A stretch of 5,298 nt of DNA from Candidatus Omnitrophota bacterium (GTDB lineage: Bacteria; Omnitrophota; Koll11; Gorgyraeales; Gorgyraeaceae). The notes below the pieces were generated by a model. The model did no database searches and was not told the origin of the DNA. It saw only the letters and a program-made list of their open reading frames with translations. Each line of letters opens with the position of its first letter. The stretch's first letter is position 1. The position numbers and the translations under genes were made by a program. This document shows positions 1-5,298 of this stretch, in pieces. Location of the stretch: NCBI GenBank assembly GCA_018818505.1, contig JAHIRR010000320.1:1-5298 (forward strand). Reading direction: 5' to 3'.

Positions 1-23
1 TATTGTATAGAATTTCAATGTTT

Positions 24-75
24 GATCCTCGATGATAGATACTCGTAAAAGCAATAACGAGGATCGAGAATCGAG
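24..75. repeat. Inverted repeat built from short CTCGAT/ATCGAG units, downstream of lptF
   Basis: The 8-bp arm GATCCTCG at 24-31 has its exact inverse complement CGAGGATC at 58-65, separated by 26 bases. Read on the minus strand, the right side is a string of 7-base units (CTCGATT, CTCGATC, CTCG), and a further CTCG-like copy (ACTCG, 41-45) lies in the loop. This design, short units repeated in opposite orientation on two arms, looks like a mobile or spreading intergenic repeat rather than a simple terminator, since neither strand has a T-run after it. It lies just past the 3' end of lptF. Positions 1-23 show nothing I can assign. Confidence 0.5.
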
Positions 76-110
76 ACAAGTTCCCGAGCCGAAGGCGAGG
101 GTTAACTTGT
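76..110. repeat. REP-like hairpin touching the lptF stop codon
   Basis: ACAAGTT (76-82) pairs with AACTTGT (104-110). Inside it CCC (83-85) pairs with GGG (99-101), leaving a two-base TT bulge. GCC (88-90) pairs with GGC (94-96) around a GAA triloop, with opposed GA dinucleotides forming an internal loop. The outer arm reaches the last base of the lptF stop codon (TAA, 112-110 on the minus strand). There is no T-tract after the hairpin in the minus-strand direction, so it is not a canonical intrinsic terminator. It could still stabilise the 3' end of the lptF mRNA or be a small palindromic repeat inserted there. Confidence 0.55.
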
Positions 111-1201
111 TATACAGTTTTCTTAAACAGTACGCTGCCTATGATCGCGAGTATGATATTCGGCGCATACATATATAATGCAATAGGCTGGCCGCCTTTT
201 AGAGAGATGGCCATTCCACCCGCCATAAATACATAATATGCTACAATGACAGCCAGCGCTATTGCGAACTGCACTGTCTTTTCACCTCGTTTCGTAAATA
301 TACCAAGAGAAATCCCGATTATAATGAATACCAGGCTGGCAAAGGATATAGAGATCTTTCTGTGAAACTCTGCTATCAGGGCAGGCGCGTCTATGTGATG
401 ACGGCCGAGCCTTTTCAACTCTTCTTTTATTTCCCGAAAGTTCATCTCCTTTGGTTTTTTCTGCACGTGTTGTCCCTGGGGAATCGTCTCGTCTATGTTC
501 ATGGTGAGATAGTATGTTTTGAAATTCAATTTATAGAAGTGCATCGGGTTTTTTGGATTGGGTTCATCGCTCGTGCCATTTGTGAGCTTTAGTTTTATCG
601 CATTTTGATTCTCAAGGGTGATAAATTCACCGCTTTTGGCTATTATGGTCCTTGTCGGGCGGTCTTTCTGGATCTGGTATATGCGGATTTCTTTTAATCT
701 GTTTTCGTCTATCTCGTTTATGAATATGATATAGTCCTTGAAACTCTTTATGAATACCCCTGGCTCAAGATATGCGACAGGGTTTTTTGCCCCTATATTT
801 TTTACGATCTTGCGGGATGAGAAATGCGATTCGGGCAAGATCCTATCGTTGAGTATAATAGAAAAAAGACTCAGTACGATCCCAGCAATAATTAAAGGTA
901 CTGTGAGTCTTGAGATATTGATTCCCTGCGCGCGCATGGCAGTTATCTCATTATCAGAAGAGAGTCTCCCGAAGGTAAGCAAGGCCGCGCTCAGGGCAGA
1001 CATGGGTATGGTATAGCTCAGGAGGAACGGTATCATGAATAAAAATAGTTTACCAACAAGCGCGATATCCACACCTTTATTGATGACCAGATCAGCAAGC
1101 TTTACAATATTTCCCGTAACCAATGCGAATGTGAAGACAAGGAGGGAAAACAGGAACATGAAGAAGATATCTTTTAACAGGTATTTACGTAAGATTTTCA
1201 T
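110..1201 (-). CDS. lptF: LptF/LptG-family LPS export permease
   Basis: This 363-aa protein is a permease subunit of the LptB2FG ABC transporter, which extracts lipopolysaccharide from the inner membrane and passes it to the LptC/LptA bridge. The family layout is complete: TM1 about residues 11-30, TM2 50-75, TM3 100-117, a periplasmic beta-jellyroll about 125-245, then TM4 283-301, TM5 309-331 and TM6 341-358. The segment FGRLSSDNEITAMRAQGI (77-94), between TM2 and TM3, matches the conserved cytoplasmic coupling region that contacts LptB. I chose the ATG at 1201 because MKILRKYLLKD is the usual family N-terminus. An in-frame TTG at 1252 adds 17 residues that are only the translated GCGAAT repeat. 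No Shine-Dalgarno is visible before this ATG. LptF and LptG are hard to separate by eye, and the partner permease is not in the window. It lies 109 bp downstream of comF on the same strand. Confidence 0.93.
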   Translation of the reverse strand: MKILRKYLLKDIFFMFLFSLLVFTFALVTGNIVKLADLVINKGVDIALVGKLFLFMIPFLLSYTIPMSALSAALLTFGRLSSDNEITAMRAQGINISRLTVPLIIAGIVLSLFSIILNDRILPESHFSSRKIVKNIGAKNPVAYLEPGVFIKSFKDYIIFINEIDENRLKEIRIYQIQKDRPTRTIIAKSGEFITLENQNAIKLKLTNGTSDEPNPKNPMHFYKLNFKTYYLTMNIDETIPQGQHVQKKPKEMNFREIKEELKRLGRHHIDAPALIAEFHRKISISFASLVFIIIGISLGIFTKRGEKTVQFAIALAVIVAYYVFMAGGMAISLKGGQPIALYMYAPNIILAIIGSVLFKKTV

Positions 1202-1212
1202 GGTAGATTTTT

Positions 1213-1302
1213 TAGACGCGAATACACGCGAATCAAACGCGAATAGCCGCAAATGAGGTTATTCGCGAGAATCTGCGTTAGATTCGCGATAATTCGCGTT
1301 AG
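1213..1302. repeat. Palindromic array of helically phased ACGCGAAT / ATTCGCG units between comF and lptF
   Basis: The left arm has ACGCGAAT at 1216, 1226 and 1237, plus a degenerate copy (GCCGCAAAT) at 1246. The right arm has the inverse form ATTCGCG at 1261, 1282 and 1292, plus a degenerate copy (ATCTGCGTT) at 1271. Steps are 10-11 bp on both arms, close to one DNA helical turn. The arms end in TTTAGACGCG and CGCGTTAG, so the whole element is a near-palindrome around 1255-1259. It fills nearly all the gap between two co-directional genes. It would fold as a long imperfect hairpin in the comF-lptF transcript, or present a phased row of identical sites on DNA. From memory, related TTCG-rich intergenic palindromes occur in several environmental phyla, but I cannot name the family. 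Confidence 0.8.
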
Positions 1303-1310
1303 CATAATAT

Positions 1311-2036
1311 TTAACATGCTTTGTCTCCGCGTGCCAGCGTTATGATCTCCACCTGATTTGAGCGCGCTTCTTTAAGGATCCTCGCGCATTCATTTACAGT
1401 GCTGCCTGTCGTGAAGAGGTCATCTACGAGTAGTATGTTCTTATCTTTGATGTGAGAGATTTTCTTTTTCTGCAGGGAGAAGCTCTTTTTTATATTTTTT
1501 ATTCTTTTTTCTCTGGGGAGGCTGCTCTGGGGCAGGGTATTTATAGTTTTTTTAAGGACCCCATCAGAATATTGCACGCGCAGGATCTTTGCTATATTTT
1601 CTGCCAGTATGTGAGAAGGATTTATCTCTCTCTTGAAGAGCCTGGAGCGATGCATGGGCACAGAGAGCACCAGATCAAGATCTTTGGCCATGCCGTGCTC
1701 TTTCATAAAGTCCACGGTCGATCTAGCAAATTCTTTTAGAGGAGAGGTAATTTTTTTATATTTAAAGTCATGTACCAGTTTTTTGATCTCCCTGTCGTAA
1801 TAGAATACTGAGAGGGCCTTGTCAAAATACACGGCGTCTTTCTTGCAGTCACTACAAAGCTCTTTCATCTCTGGTTCGCCTGAGAGCTTTTTGCCGCATT
1901 TTACGCAGAAAGGAGGCAGTCTTTTTTTTATCTTTTTCATGCAGCCAGCGCATATATTCTCATCAGGAGGCCTAGTTTTTTCACCACACACCTGACAAGA
2001 TGAAGGAAAGAAGAGGTTTATAATACTCAAGATCAT
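1311..2036 (-). CDS. comF: ComF-family amidophosphoribosyltransferase-like protein
   Basis: This 241-aa protein is a typical full-length ComF/GntX-family member: an N-terminal zinc-binding region followed by a type I phosphoribosyltransferase fold. Eight cysteines form four pairs, C14/C17, C29/C32, C44/C47 and C61/C64, consistent with two zinc ribbons. The PRPP loop VDDLFTTGST is at residues 204-213, and the conserved VPMHR is at 126-130. In the segment that usually reads RGFNQ the sequence is KREINPS (135-141), a modest departure from the consensus. In naturally competent bacteria ComF works in the cytoplasm in uptake or processing of transforming DNA. In many others the role is unknown, and no other competence gene is visible here. 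The ATG start fits the family N-terminus (short hydrophobic stretch, then CxxC). It has its own strong promoter just upstream and is probably co-transcribed with lptF. Confidence 0.93.
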   Translation of the reverse strand: MILSIINLFFPSSCQVCGEKTRPPDENICAGCMKKIKKRLPPFCVKCGKKLSGEPEMKELCSDCKKDAVYFDKALSVFYYDREIKKLVHDFKYKKITSPLKEFARSTVDFMKEHGMAKDLDLVLSVPMHRSRLFKREINPSHILAENIAKILRVQYSDGVLKKTINTLPQSSLPREKRIKNIKKSFSLQKKKISHIKDKNILLVDDLFTTGSTVNECARILKEARSNQVEIITLARGDKAC

Positions 2037-2044
2037 ATCTCATA

Positions 2045-2073
2045 AATATAGCATACTGAACAATTAAAGTCAA
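2045..2073 (-). promoter_or_regulatory. Sigma70-type promoter of comF, predicted near-leaderless
   Basis: On the minus strand, -35 TTGACT lies at 2073-2068, followed by a 17-bp spacer and -10 TATATT at 2050-2045. The -10 is extended by TGC at 2053-2051. The -10 ends 8 bp before the comF ATG at 2036, so transcription should start near the A at 2038, leaving about two untranslated bases. No room remains for a Shine-Dalgarno in such an mRNA. Confidence 0.78.
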
Positions 2074-2079
2074 AATTTC

Positions 2080-2108
2080 TTAACAAATCCTTACTTTTGT
2101 GCTATATT
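2080..2108 (+). promoter_or_regulatory. Sigma70-type promoter of the TPR-PilZ operon, predicted near-leaderless
   Basis: The -35 TTAACA is at 2080-2085, the spacer is 17 bp, and the -10 TATATT is at 2103-2108 with an extended TGC at 2100-2102. The -10 ends 9 bp before the ATG at 2118, so the start site should fall at the A/G/G of 2114-2116, giving a leader of about 2-4 bases. It is back-to-back with the comF promoter: only 6 bp (2074-2079) separate the two -35 boxes, so two polymerases could hardly bind at once. Confidence 0.75.
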
Positions 2109-2117
2109 GATTTAGGT

Positions 2118-2837
2118 ATGGATGATAGCACAGAGAGAAAGATAAGGGATCTGGAAGAGTGGAATAAAGAACGCAGCAGGATAAAACCTGTTATCGAAAG
2201 GGCCGTGGACTGCCATAATAAGGCCAGGGTCGAAGTGCGCTGGAAGAATTATGACACAGCCACAGGGCTTTATAAAGAGGCGATTAAATATTACAAGGAC
2301 GCAATAGCCCTGAACCCGAAGTATTACCTGCAGGATCTCATGGACAGGGTGGATCATGTCATAGAGGAGTACATAAATAATGCCTTTAGGTTGAAGACAG
2401 CAAGGGATGAGCTAAAGAGCGAAAGAGGCATAAAGGAATTCATGAGTTTTGTTGACAGATTAAAAGAGGGGGAACGCAGATATATAAATACATATGAGCT
2501 GGCTGACGCGTATTTGCGCATAGCTAATTTATACTATGATGAGGAAAAGTTTGAAAAGGCATGCGAATTTTATAACAAAGCAATCGATGTGAATTGCGAA
2601 CAATCTTTTATAAACCGGGAAAGCTATTTTAAGATAGGGAAGATCTTTTTTGAGGATGATAAGTTCAAGGAAGCGCTTATGAGTTTTGTTTCAGTTTTAT
2701 CTTTTGATAGAGGCAATGAAGAGGTTACGGATTACATAGATGAATGCCTTAAGAAATTGAAGATATCAGAATATAGAGAGAGGTTTCTTGTGGCAACGCC
2801 TAATGAGGCAAAGAAGCTTATTATGGAGGTATTATGA
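2118..2837 (+). CDS. TPR-repeat protein, unknown function
   Basis: This soluble 239-aa protein is rich in Lys, Glu, Tyr and Phe and has no signal peptide or membrane segment. Helical TPR-like units are visible at about residues 34-68 (ending KDAIALNP), 127-160 (YLRIANLYYDEEKFEKACEF then NKAID) and 166-199 (YFKIGKIFFEDDKFKEALMSF). A charged, probably helical linker lies at 75-120. Such repeats act as protein-protein scaffolds, so no enzymatic role is expected. The ATG at 2118 is preferred because an in-frame TTG at 2097 overlaps the -10 region and would not be transcribed. It is the first gene of a tight plus-strand run. Its stop overlaps the PilZ start (ATGA), suggesting translational coupling and possibly a joint function with a c-di-GMP receptor. 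Arginine is mostly AGA/AGG and isoleucine mostly ATA. Confidence 0.85.
   Translation: MDDSTERKIRDLEEWNKERSRIKPVIERAVDCHNKARVEVRWKNYDTATGLYKEAIKYYKDAIALNPKYYLQDLMDRVDHVIEEYINNAFRLKTARDELKSERGIKEFMSFVDRLKEGERRYINTYELADAYLRIANLYYDEEKFEKACEFYNKAIDVNCEQSFINRESYFKIGKIFFEDDKFKEALMSFVSVLSFDRGNEEVTDYIDECLKKLKISEYRERFLVATPNEAKKLIMEVL
2825..2830 (+). promoter_or_regulatory. Ribosome binding site of the PilZ gene
   Basis: GGAGGT inside the last codons of the TPR gene lies 3 bases before the ATG at 2834. It is strong in sequence but close to the start. With the ATGA overlap it fixes the PilZ start and fits translational coupling. Confidence 0.65.
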
Positions 2838-3208
2838 TAGACAGAAGGCGATATCCCAGATTTGAATTAAAGATCAATGCCAAGTATAGAATTGTGGACT
2901 CTGAGCAAGTGCTGAGATTCGGCAATCTGAAAAATATTTCTGCAGAAGGCATATGTTTTGAATCAGATCAAAGATTAAAACCGGGTAATCATGTGGGGTT
3001 AGAGGTGGATCTGGGTGACAGGGGTAAGCCTGTCAGTCTTACCGGGGAGATACTGTGGGCTATAGAGGTAAAAAGGTCCATGGACAAAGGGAAGAAATTC
3101 ATAAATGGAATAAAGCTGCTCGATGTCTCCAGTTCAGACGAGGGCAGATTTTTAAAATATTATTGCGGCAGGATGGTCGAGAAACTTTCAGGTTATTTAA
3201 AAATGTGA
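2834..3208 (+). CDS. Single-domain PilZ protein, predicted c-di-GMP receptor
   Basis: This 124-aa protein is essentially one PilZ domain. The RxxxR motif of the N-terminal c-di-GMP-binding loop is present at R5-R9 (RRYPRF, residues 5-10). The second motif, (D/N)xSxxG, is present as NISAEG at 34-39. Later beta-barrel strands are recognisable around VSLTGEILWA (67-76) and FINGIKLLDV (89-98), followed by a C-terminal helix (101-119). Both binding motifs are intact, so it is likely to bind the second messenger and change a partner's activity. Stand-alone PilZ proteins usually act through a partner, and the coupled TPR protein upstream is the obvious candidate, though that is inference. It starts in the TPR stop (4-nt overlap), and the next gene begins 2 nt after its stop. 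The likely processes (motility, exopolysaccharide, adhesion) cannot be chosen from this window. Confidence 0.92.
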   Translation: MIDRRRYPRFELKINAKYRIVDSEQVLRFGNLKNISAEGICFESDQRLKPGNHVGLEVDLGDRGKPVSLTGEILWAIEVKRSMDKGKKFINGIKLLDVSSSDEGRFLKYYCGRMVEKLSGYLKM

Positions 3209-3210
3209 CT

Positions 3211-3858
3211 ATGAAGAAAAAGAGCAAATTAAACCATATTATATCAGAATTATTGGAACACCTGCCGTATTCTGTTTTTGGCGTTACCGTAGGAATAATC
3301 ATGATGGGGCTTCTGACATTTATCTCGATCAGTTTAAATACAAAGCATCTATTGCCGAACGCTGCAAGCGAACTTTTTCATGTCTTTCACCCGGTCCATA
3401 TCCTTTTAAGTTCCATAGTGACTACAGCGATGTTCTGGAAGCATGAGAAACGTTTTCTAAAAACTATTTTCGTGGGCCTTGTCGGTTCTATCGCTATTTG
3501 CGGTGTCAGCGATATATTGCTCCCGTATCTTGGGGGCAAACTGTTTGGCTGCCATATGCATCTTCATATCTGTATTTTAGAGCATCCGGGCATTATCATT
3601 CCTTTTGCCTTTATAGGGGTGCTCTTCGGTTTTCTCGTGCCTTCTACGATTGAGAAGAGCACAGAGTTTTCCCACTCCATGCACGTCCTTGTAAGCAGTA
3701 TGGCGTCCATCCTCTATCTTATTTCATTCGGCATTACAGACTGGATCCATATGATAGGCGGCATATTTTTAATAACCATAGTCGCTGTAATGCTGCCCTG
3801 CTGCCTGAGTGATATCGTATTTCCCTTGAGCTTTGTAGATACTAAAGGAGGTAGTTAA
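3211..3858 (+). CDS. Six-helix membrane protein with 3+3 internal duplication and His/Cys-rich loop; family not recognised
   Basis: I do not recognise this 215-aa integral membrane protein. Hydrophobic segments lie at about 19-40, 61-77, 84-106, 126-144, 157-173 and 180-206. The halves resemble each other: HPVHILLSS (60-68) matches HSMHVLVSS (155-163), and SDILLP (100-105) matches SDIVFP (200-205), each at the same place in its half. The linker between halves holds C114, H115, H117, H119, C121 and H125, and H57/H60/H63 form an HxxHxxH run before TM2. Positive residues at the N-terminus (KKKSK) and at 77-81 put the N-terminus inside and the His/Cys linker outside. Three helices per half would make the halves inverted, as in many transporters. 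Metal binding or transport is an inference. No good ribosome site precedes the ATG. A GTG at 3205, overlapping the PilZ stop as GTGA, is an alternative start two codons earlier. Confidence 0.85.
   Translation: MKKKSKLNHIISELLEHLPYSVFGVTVGIIMMGLLTFISISLNTKHLLPNAASELFHVFHPVHILLSSIVTTAMFWKHEKRFLKTIFVGLVGSIAICGVSDILLPYLGGKLFGCHMHLHICILEHPGIIIPFAFIGVLFGFLVPSTIEKSTEFSHSMHVLVSSMASILYLISFGITDWIHMIGGIFLITIVAVMLPCCLSDIVFPLSFVDTKGGS
3844..3852 (+). promoter_or_regulatory. Ribosome binding site of the symporter gene
   Basis: AAAGGAGGT, a near-perfect Shine-Dalgarno, sits at the end of the membrane-protein gene, 5 bases before the ATG at 3858. It settles the start, since a second in-frame ATG four codons later lacks such a site. 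Confidence 0.8.
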
Positions 3859-5298
3859 TGCAACAGGCAATGAATCCGTCAACTCACCATGTGACAGCCC
3901 GCGAAGATCGCGTTTCTATTTTTCAAAAAGCCGTATACAGTATAGGAGGGCTCGTTAATAATATTCAGGCCGCCGCTCTTGGATCGATGGTCATTGTTTT
4001 GAACCTCGGATTAGGCCTGAATCCCGCTTTAGTCGGTCTTATCGGAGCCATTCCCCGTATTGTCGATGCCATATCAGATCCTCTTGTCGGTTACAGTTCA
4101 GATAATACCCGAACCCGATATGGACGCCGTAGGCCTTTTATATTCTTTGGAGCTCTTTCCGCGGGACTTTTATTCGCATTGATGTTCCAACTATATAAGG
4201 GGCATAGCGACAATTTCTATTTCTGGTATTTCTTAGGGTTCCAGGTTCTATTTTTCATCGGATTTACCTGTTATTCGATTCCATGGATCGCGCTAGGGTA
4301 TGAAATGACACCCGATTATCATGAGCGGACACGACTGCAGGGGGCCAGCAACTTTGTCGCTCAATTTGCATGGGTGATCGCTCCCTGGTTTTTCAAAATC
4401 ATGAACAACAAGAATATGTTTACAGATATTGTTCATGGAGCGCGGACCCTCGGGCTCATCGTCGGCGGCTTTATCATAGTTGGCGGCATACTTCCAGCTA
4501 TTTTCAACAAAGAGCGATTTGGCAACTTAGCAAAACCTGAAAGACTCAAGGGTCTTTGGAATACACTGAAAGACTTTTTCAGCGGTTTTGCGATTACCTT
4601 GAGATGCCGTCCGTTTGTAAAGCTTTGCGCGGCGACATTCCTGATCTTCAACGGATTCATGCTCGCTTCCGCCTTCTCAGCCTATGTTATTTTCTTCTAT
4701 GTTTATGGCGGCGATTATTCAAAAGGCGGGACATTGCTCGGCTGGTTTGGGTCGATCAGTTCCGTTTGTACTTTTTGCGTCATCTTCTTGACTACATGGA
4801 TCTCCACGAAGATCGGCAAGCGAAAAACCTTTTTAATTACCATTTCCCTTTCGATCATCGGTTACGCTTTGAAATGGATAGGGTATAATCCCGACCAGCC
4901 ATACTTACTACTGATCGCTGCTCCGTTCATAGCGTTTGGCCTGGGATCGCTCTTTACGCTGACCAGTTCCATGGTAGCCGATGTCTGCGACCTTGACGAA
5001 CTCCAGACCGGCACACGCAGAGAAGGCATGTTTAGCGCTGTTTACTGGTGGACGGTAAAACTAGGATTAGCAATTGCATCGCTCCTTTCCGGAATCCTCC
5101 TCAATGCGACCGGTTTTGATGTTGCATTAGGCGGCAACCAATCAGCTCAAACTTTATTGTATATGAGGATCTGCGATATCGGCATTCCGATCATAGCCTC
5201 TATTACCGCTATTTTTATTATTATGACCTTTAAAATCTCAGAAGCTAAGGCATATGACATTCGTAAGCAGGTCGAAAGACGAAGAGAAGAAAGACGAA
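3858..5298 (+). CDS. GPH-family (MelB-like) sugar:cation symporter, 3' end outside the window
   Basis: The first 480 residues are present with no stop before the window edge. It is an MFS-fold, about 12-helix transporter of the glycoside-pentoside-hexuronide:cation family. RIVDAISDPLVG (67-78) aligns with the MelB cation site: D70 and D74 correspond to MelB Asp55 and Asp59, and S73 to Asn58. It is followed by GYSSDNTRTRYGRRRPF (78-94), the family loop after TM2. The second hallmark, ADVCDLDELQTGTRREGMFS (374-393), is also intact. At the MelB sugar-binding Asp124 position this protein seems to have S140 (CYSIPW), so the substrate need not be a melibiose-like galactoside. The charged tail (462-480) is typical of a GPH C-terminus, so few residues should be missing. 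The start overlaps the preceding TAA by one base. Arginine codons are mainly CGN, unlike the TPR and PilZ genes. Substrate is unknown. Confidence 0.92.
   Translation, partial: MQQAMNPSTHHVTAREDRVSIFQKAVYSIGGLVNNIQAAALGSMVIVLNLGLGLNPALVGLIGAIPRIVDAISDPLVGYSSDNTRTRYGRRRPFIFFGALSAGLLFALMFQLYKGHSDNFYFWYFLGFQVLFFIGFTCYSIPWIALGYEMTPDYHERTRLQGASNFVAQFAWVIAPWFFKIMNNKNMFTDIVHGARTLGLIVGGFIIVGGILPAIFNKERFGNLAKPERLKGLWNTLKDFFSGFAITLRCRPFVKLCAATFLIFNGFMLASAFSAYVIFFYVYGGDYSKGGTLLGWFGSISSVCTFCVIFLTTWISTKIGKRKTFLITISLSIIGYALKWIGYNPDQPYLLLIAAPFIAFGLGSLFTLTSSMVADVCDLDELQTGTRREGMFSAVYWWTVKLGLAIASLLSGILLNATGFDVALGGNQSAQTLLYMRICDIGIPIIASITAIFIIMTFKISEAKAYDIRKQVERRREERR

Noticed and set aside
76..110. Rho-independent terminator for lptF
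   Set aside because: The hairpin is convincing, but no T-run follows it in the minus-strand direction (the next bases are CTCGATTCTC), so it is listed as a repeat instead.
1202..1252. N-terminal extension of lptF from a TTG at 1252
   Set aside because: The 17 extra residues are just the translated GCGAAT repeat, and the family normally begins at the MKILRKYLL position.
1213..1302. CRISPR array
   Set aside because: Units are 8 bp at 10-11 bp steps and occur in both orientations, with no spacer-sized unique sequence between them.
2097..2117. Upstream TTG start for the TPR gene
   Set aside because: It overlaps the -10 region of the predicted promoter, so it would lie upstream of the transcript start, and it has no ribosome binding site.
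3055..3210. Longer start for the six-helix membrane protein inside the PilZ gene
   Set aside because: The extension is the +1 frame of the PilZ coding sequence, strongly basic and without hydrophobic character. PilZ motifs in the other frame are clear.
4556..4888. A 110-aa plus-strand open frame within the symporter gene
   Set aside because: It lies wholly inside the well-supported symporter frame, has no ribosome binding site and gives an arginine-rich product with no recognisable domain.

Overview
The window comes from a diderm (LPS-bearing) bacterium of moderate, slightly AT-rich composition. An LptF/LptG permease implies an outer membrane with lipopolysaccharide export. The heavy ATA and AGA/AGG codon use, the TPR and PilZ genes and the palindromic intergenic repeats remind me of uncultured lineages such as Omnitrophota, but that placement is a guess from pattern memory, not shown by the sequence.

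Layout: positions 1-109 are non-coding and hold two inverted-repeat structures. On the minus strand, comF (2036 to 1311) is followed by lptF (1201 to 110), with a 90-bp palindromic repeat of ACGCGAAT/ATTCGCG units between them. An 81-bp intergenic stretch (2037-2117) carries two back-to-back sigma70-type promoters. Both have a TGC-TATATT extended -10, a 17-bp spacer, and a -10 box ending only 8-9 bp before the start codon. The comF and TPR transcripts are therefore predicted to be leaderless or almost so.

On the plus strand, four tightly packed genes run to the window end: a TPR protein (2118-2837), a single-domain PilZ protein with the c-di-GMP-binding residues (4-nt overlap), a 215-aa six-helix membrane protein (2-nt gap), and a GPH-family (MelB-like) sugar:cation symporter (1-nt overlap) that is still open at position 5298. 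The spacing argues for one operon, although arginine codon use in the symporter differs from that of the first two genes.

The most interesting gene is the six-helix protein at 3211-3858. I do not recognise its family. It appears to be a 3+3 internal duplication, with matching HxxH...SS and SDIxxP motifs in each half and a C-H-x-H-x-H-x-C cluster in the loop joining them. An odd number of helices per repeat implies inverted topology, the architecture of many transporters, and the ligand-like residues suggest metal binding. This is a hypothesis from the sequence alone.
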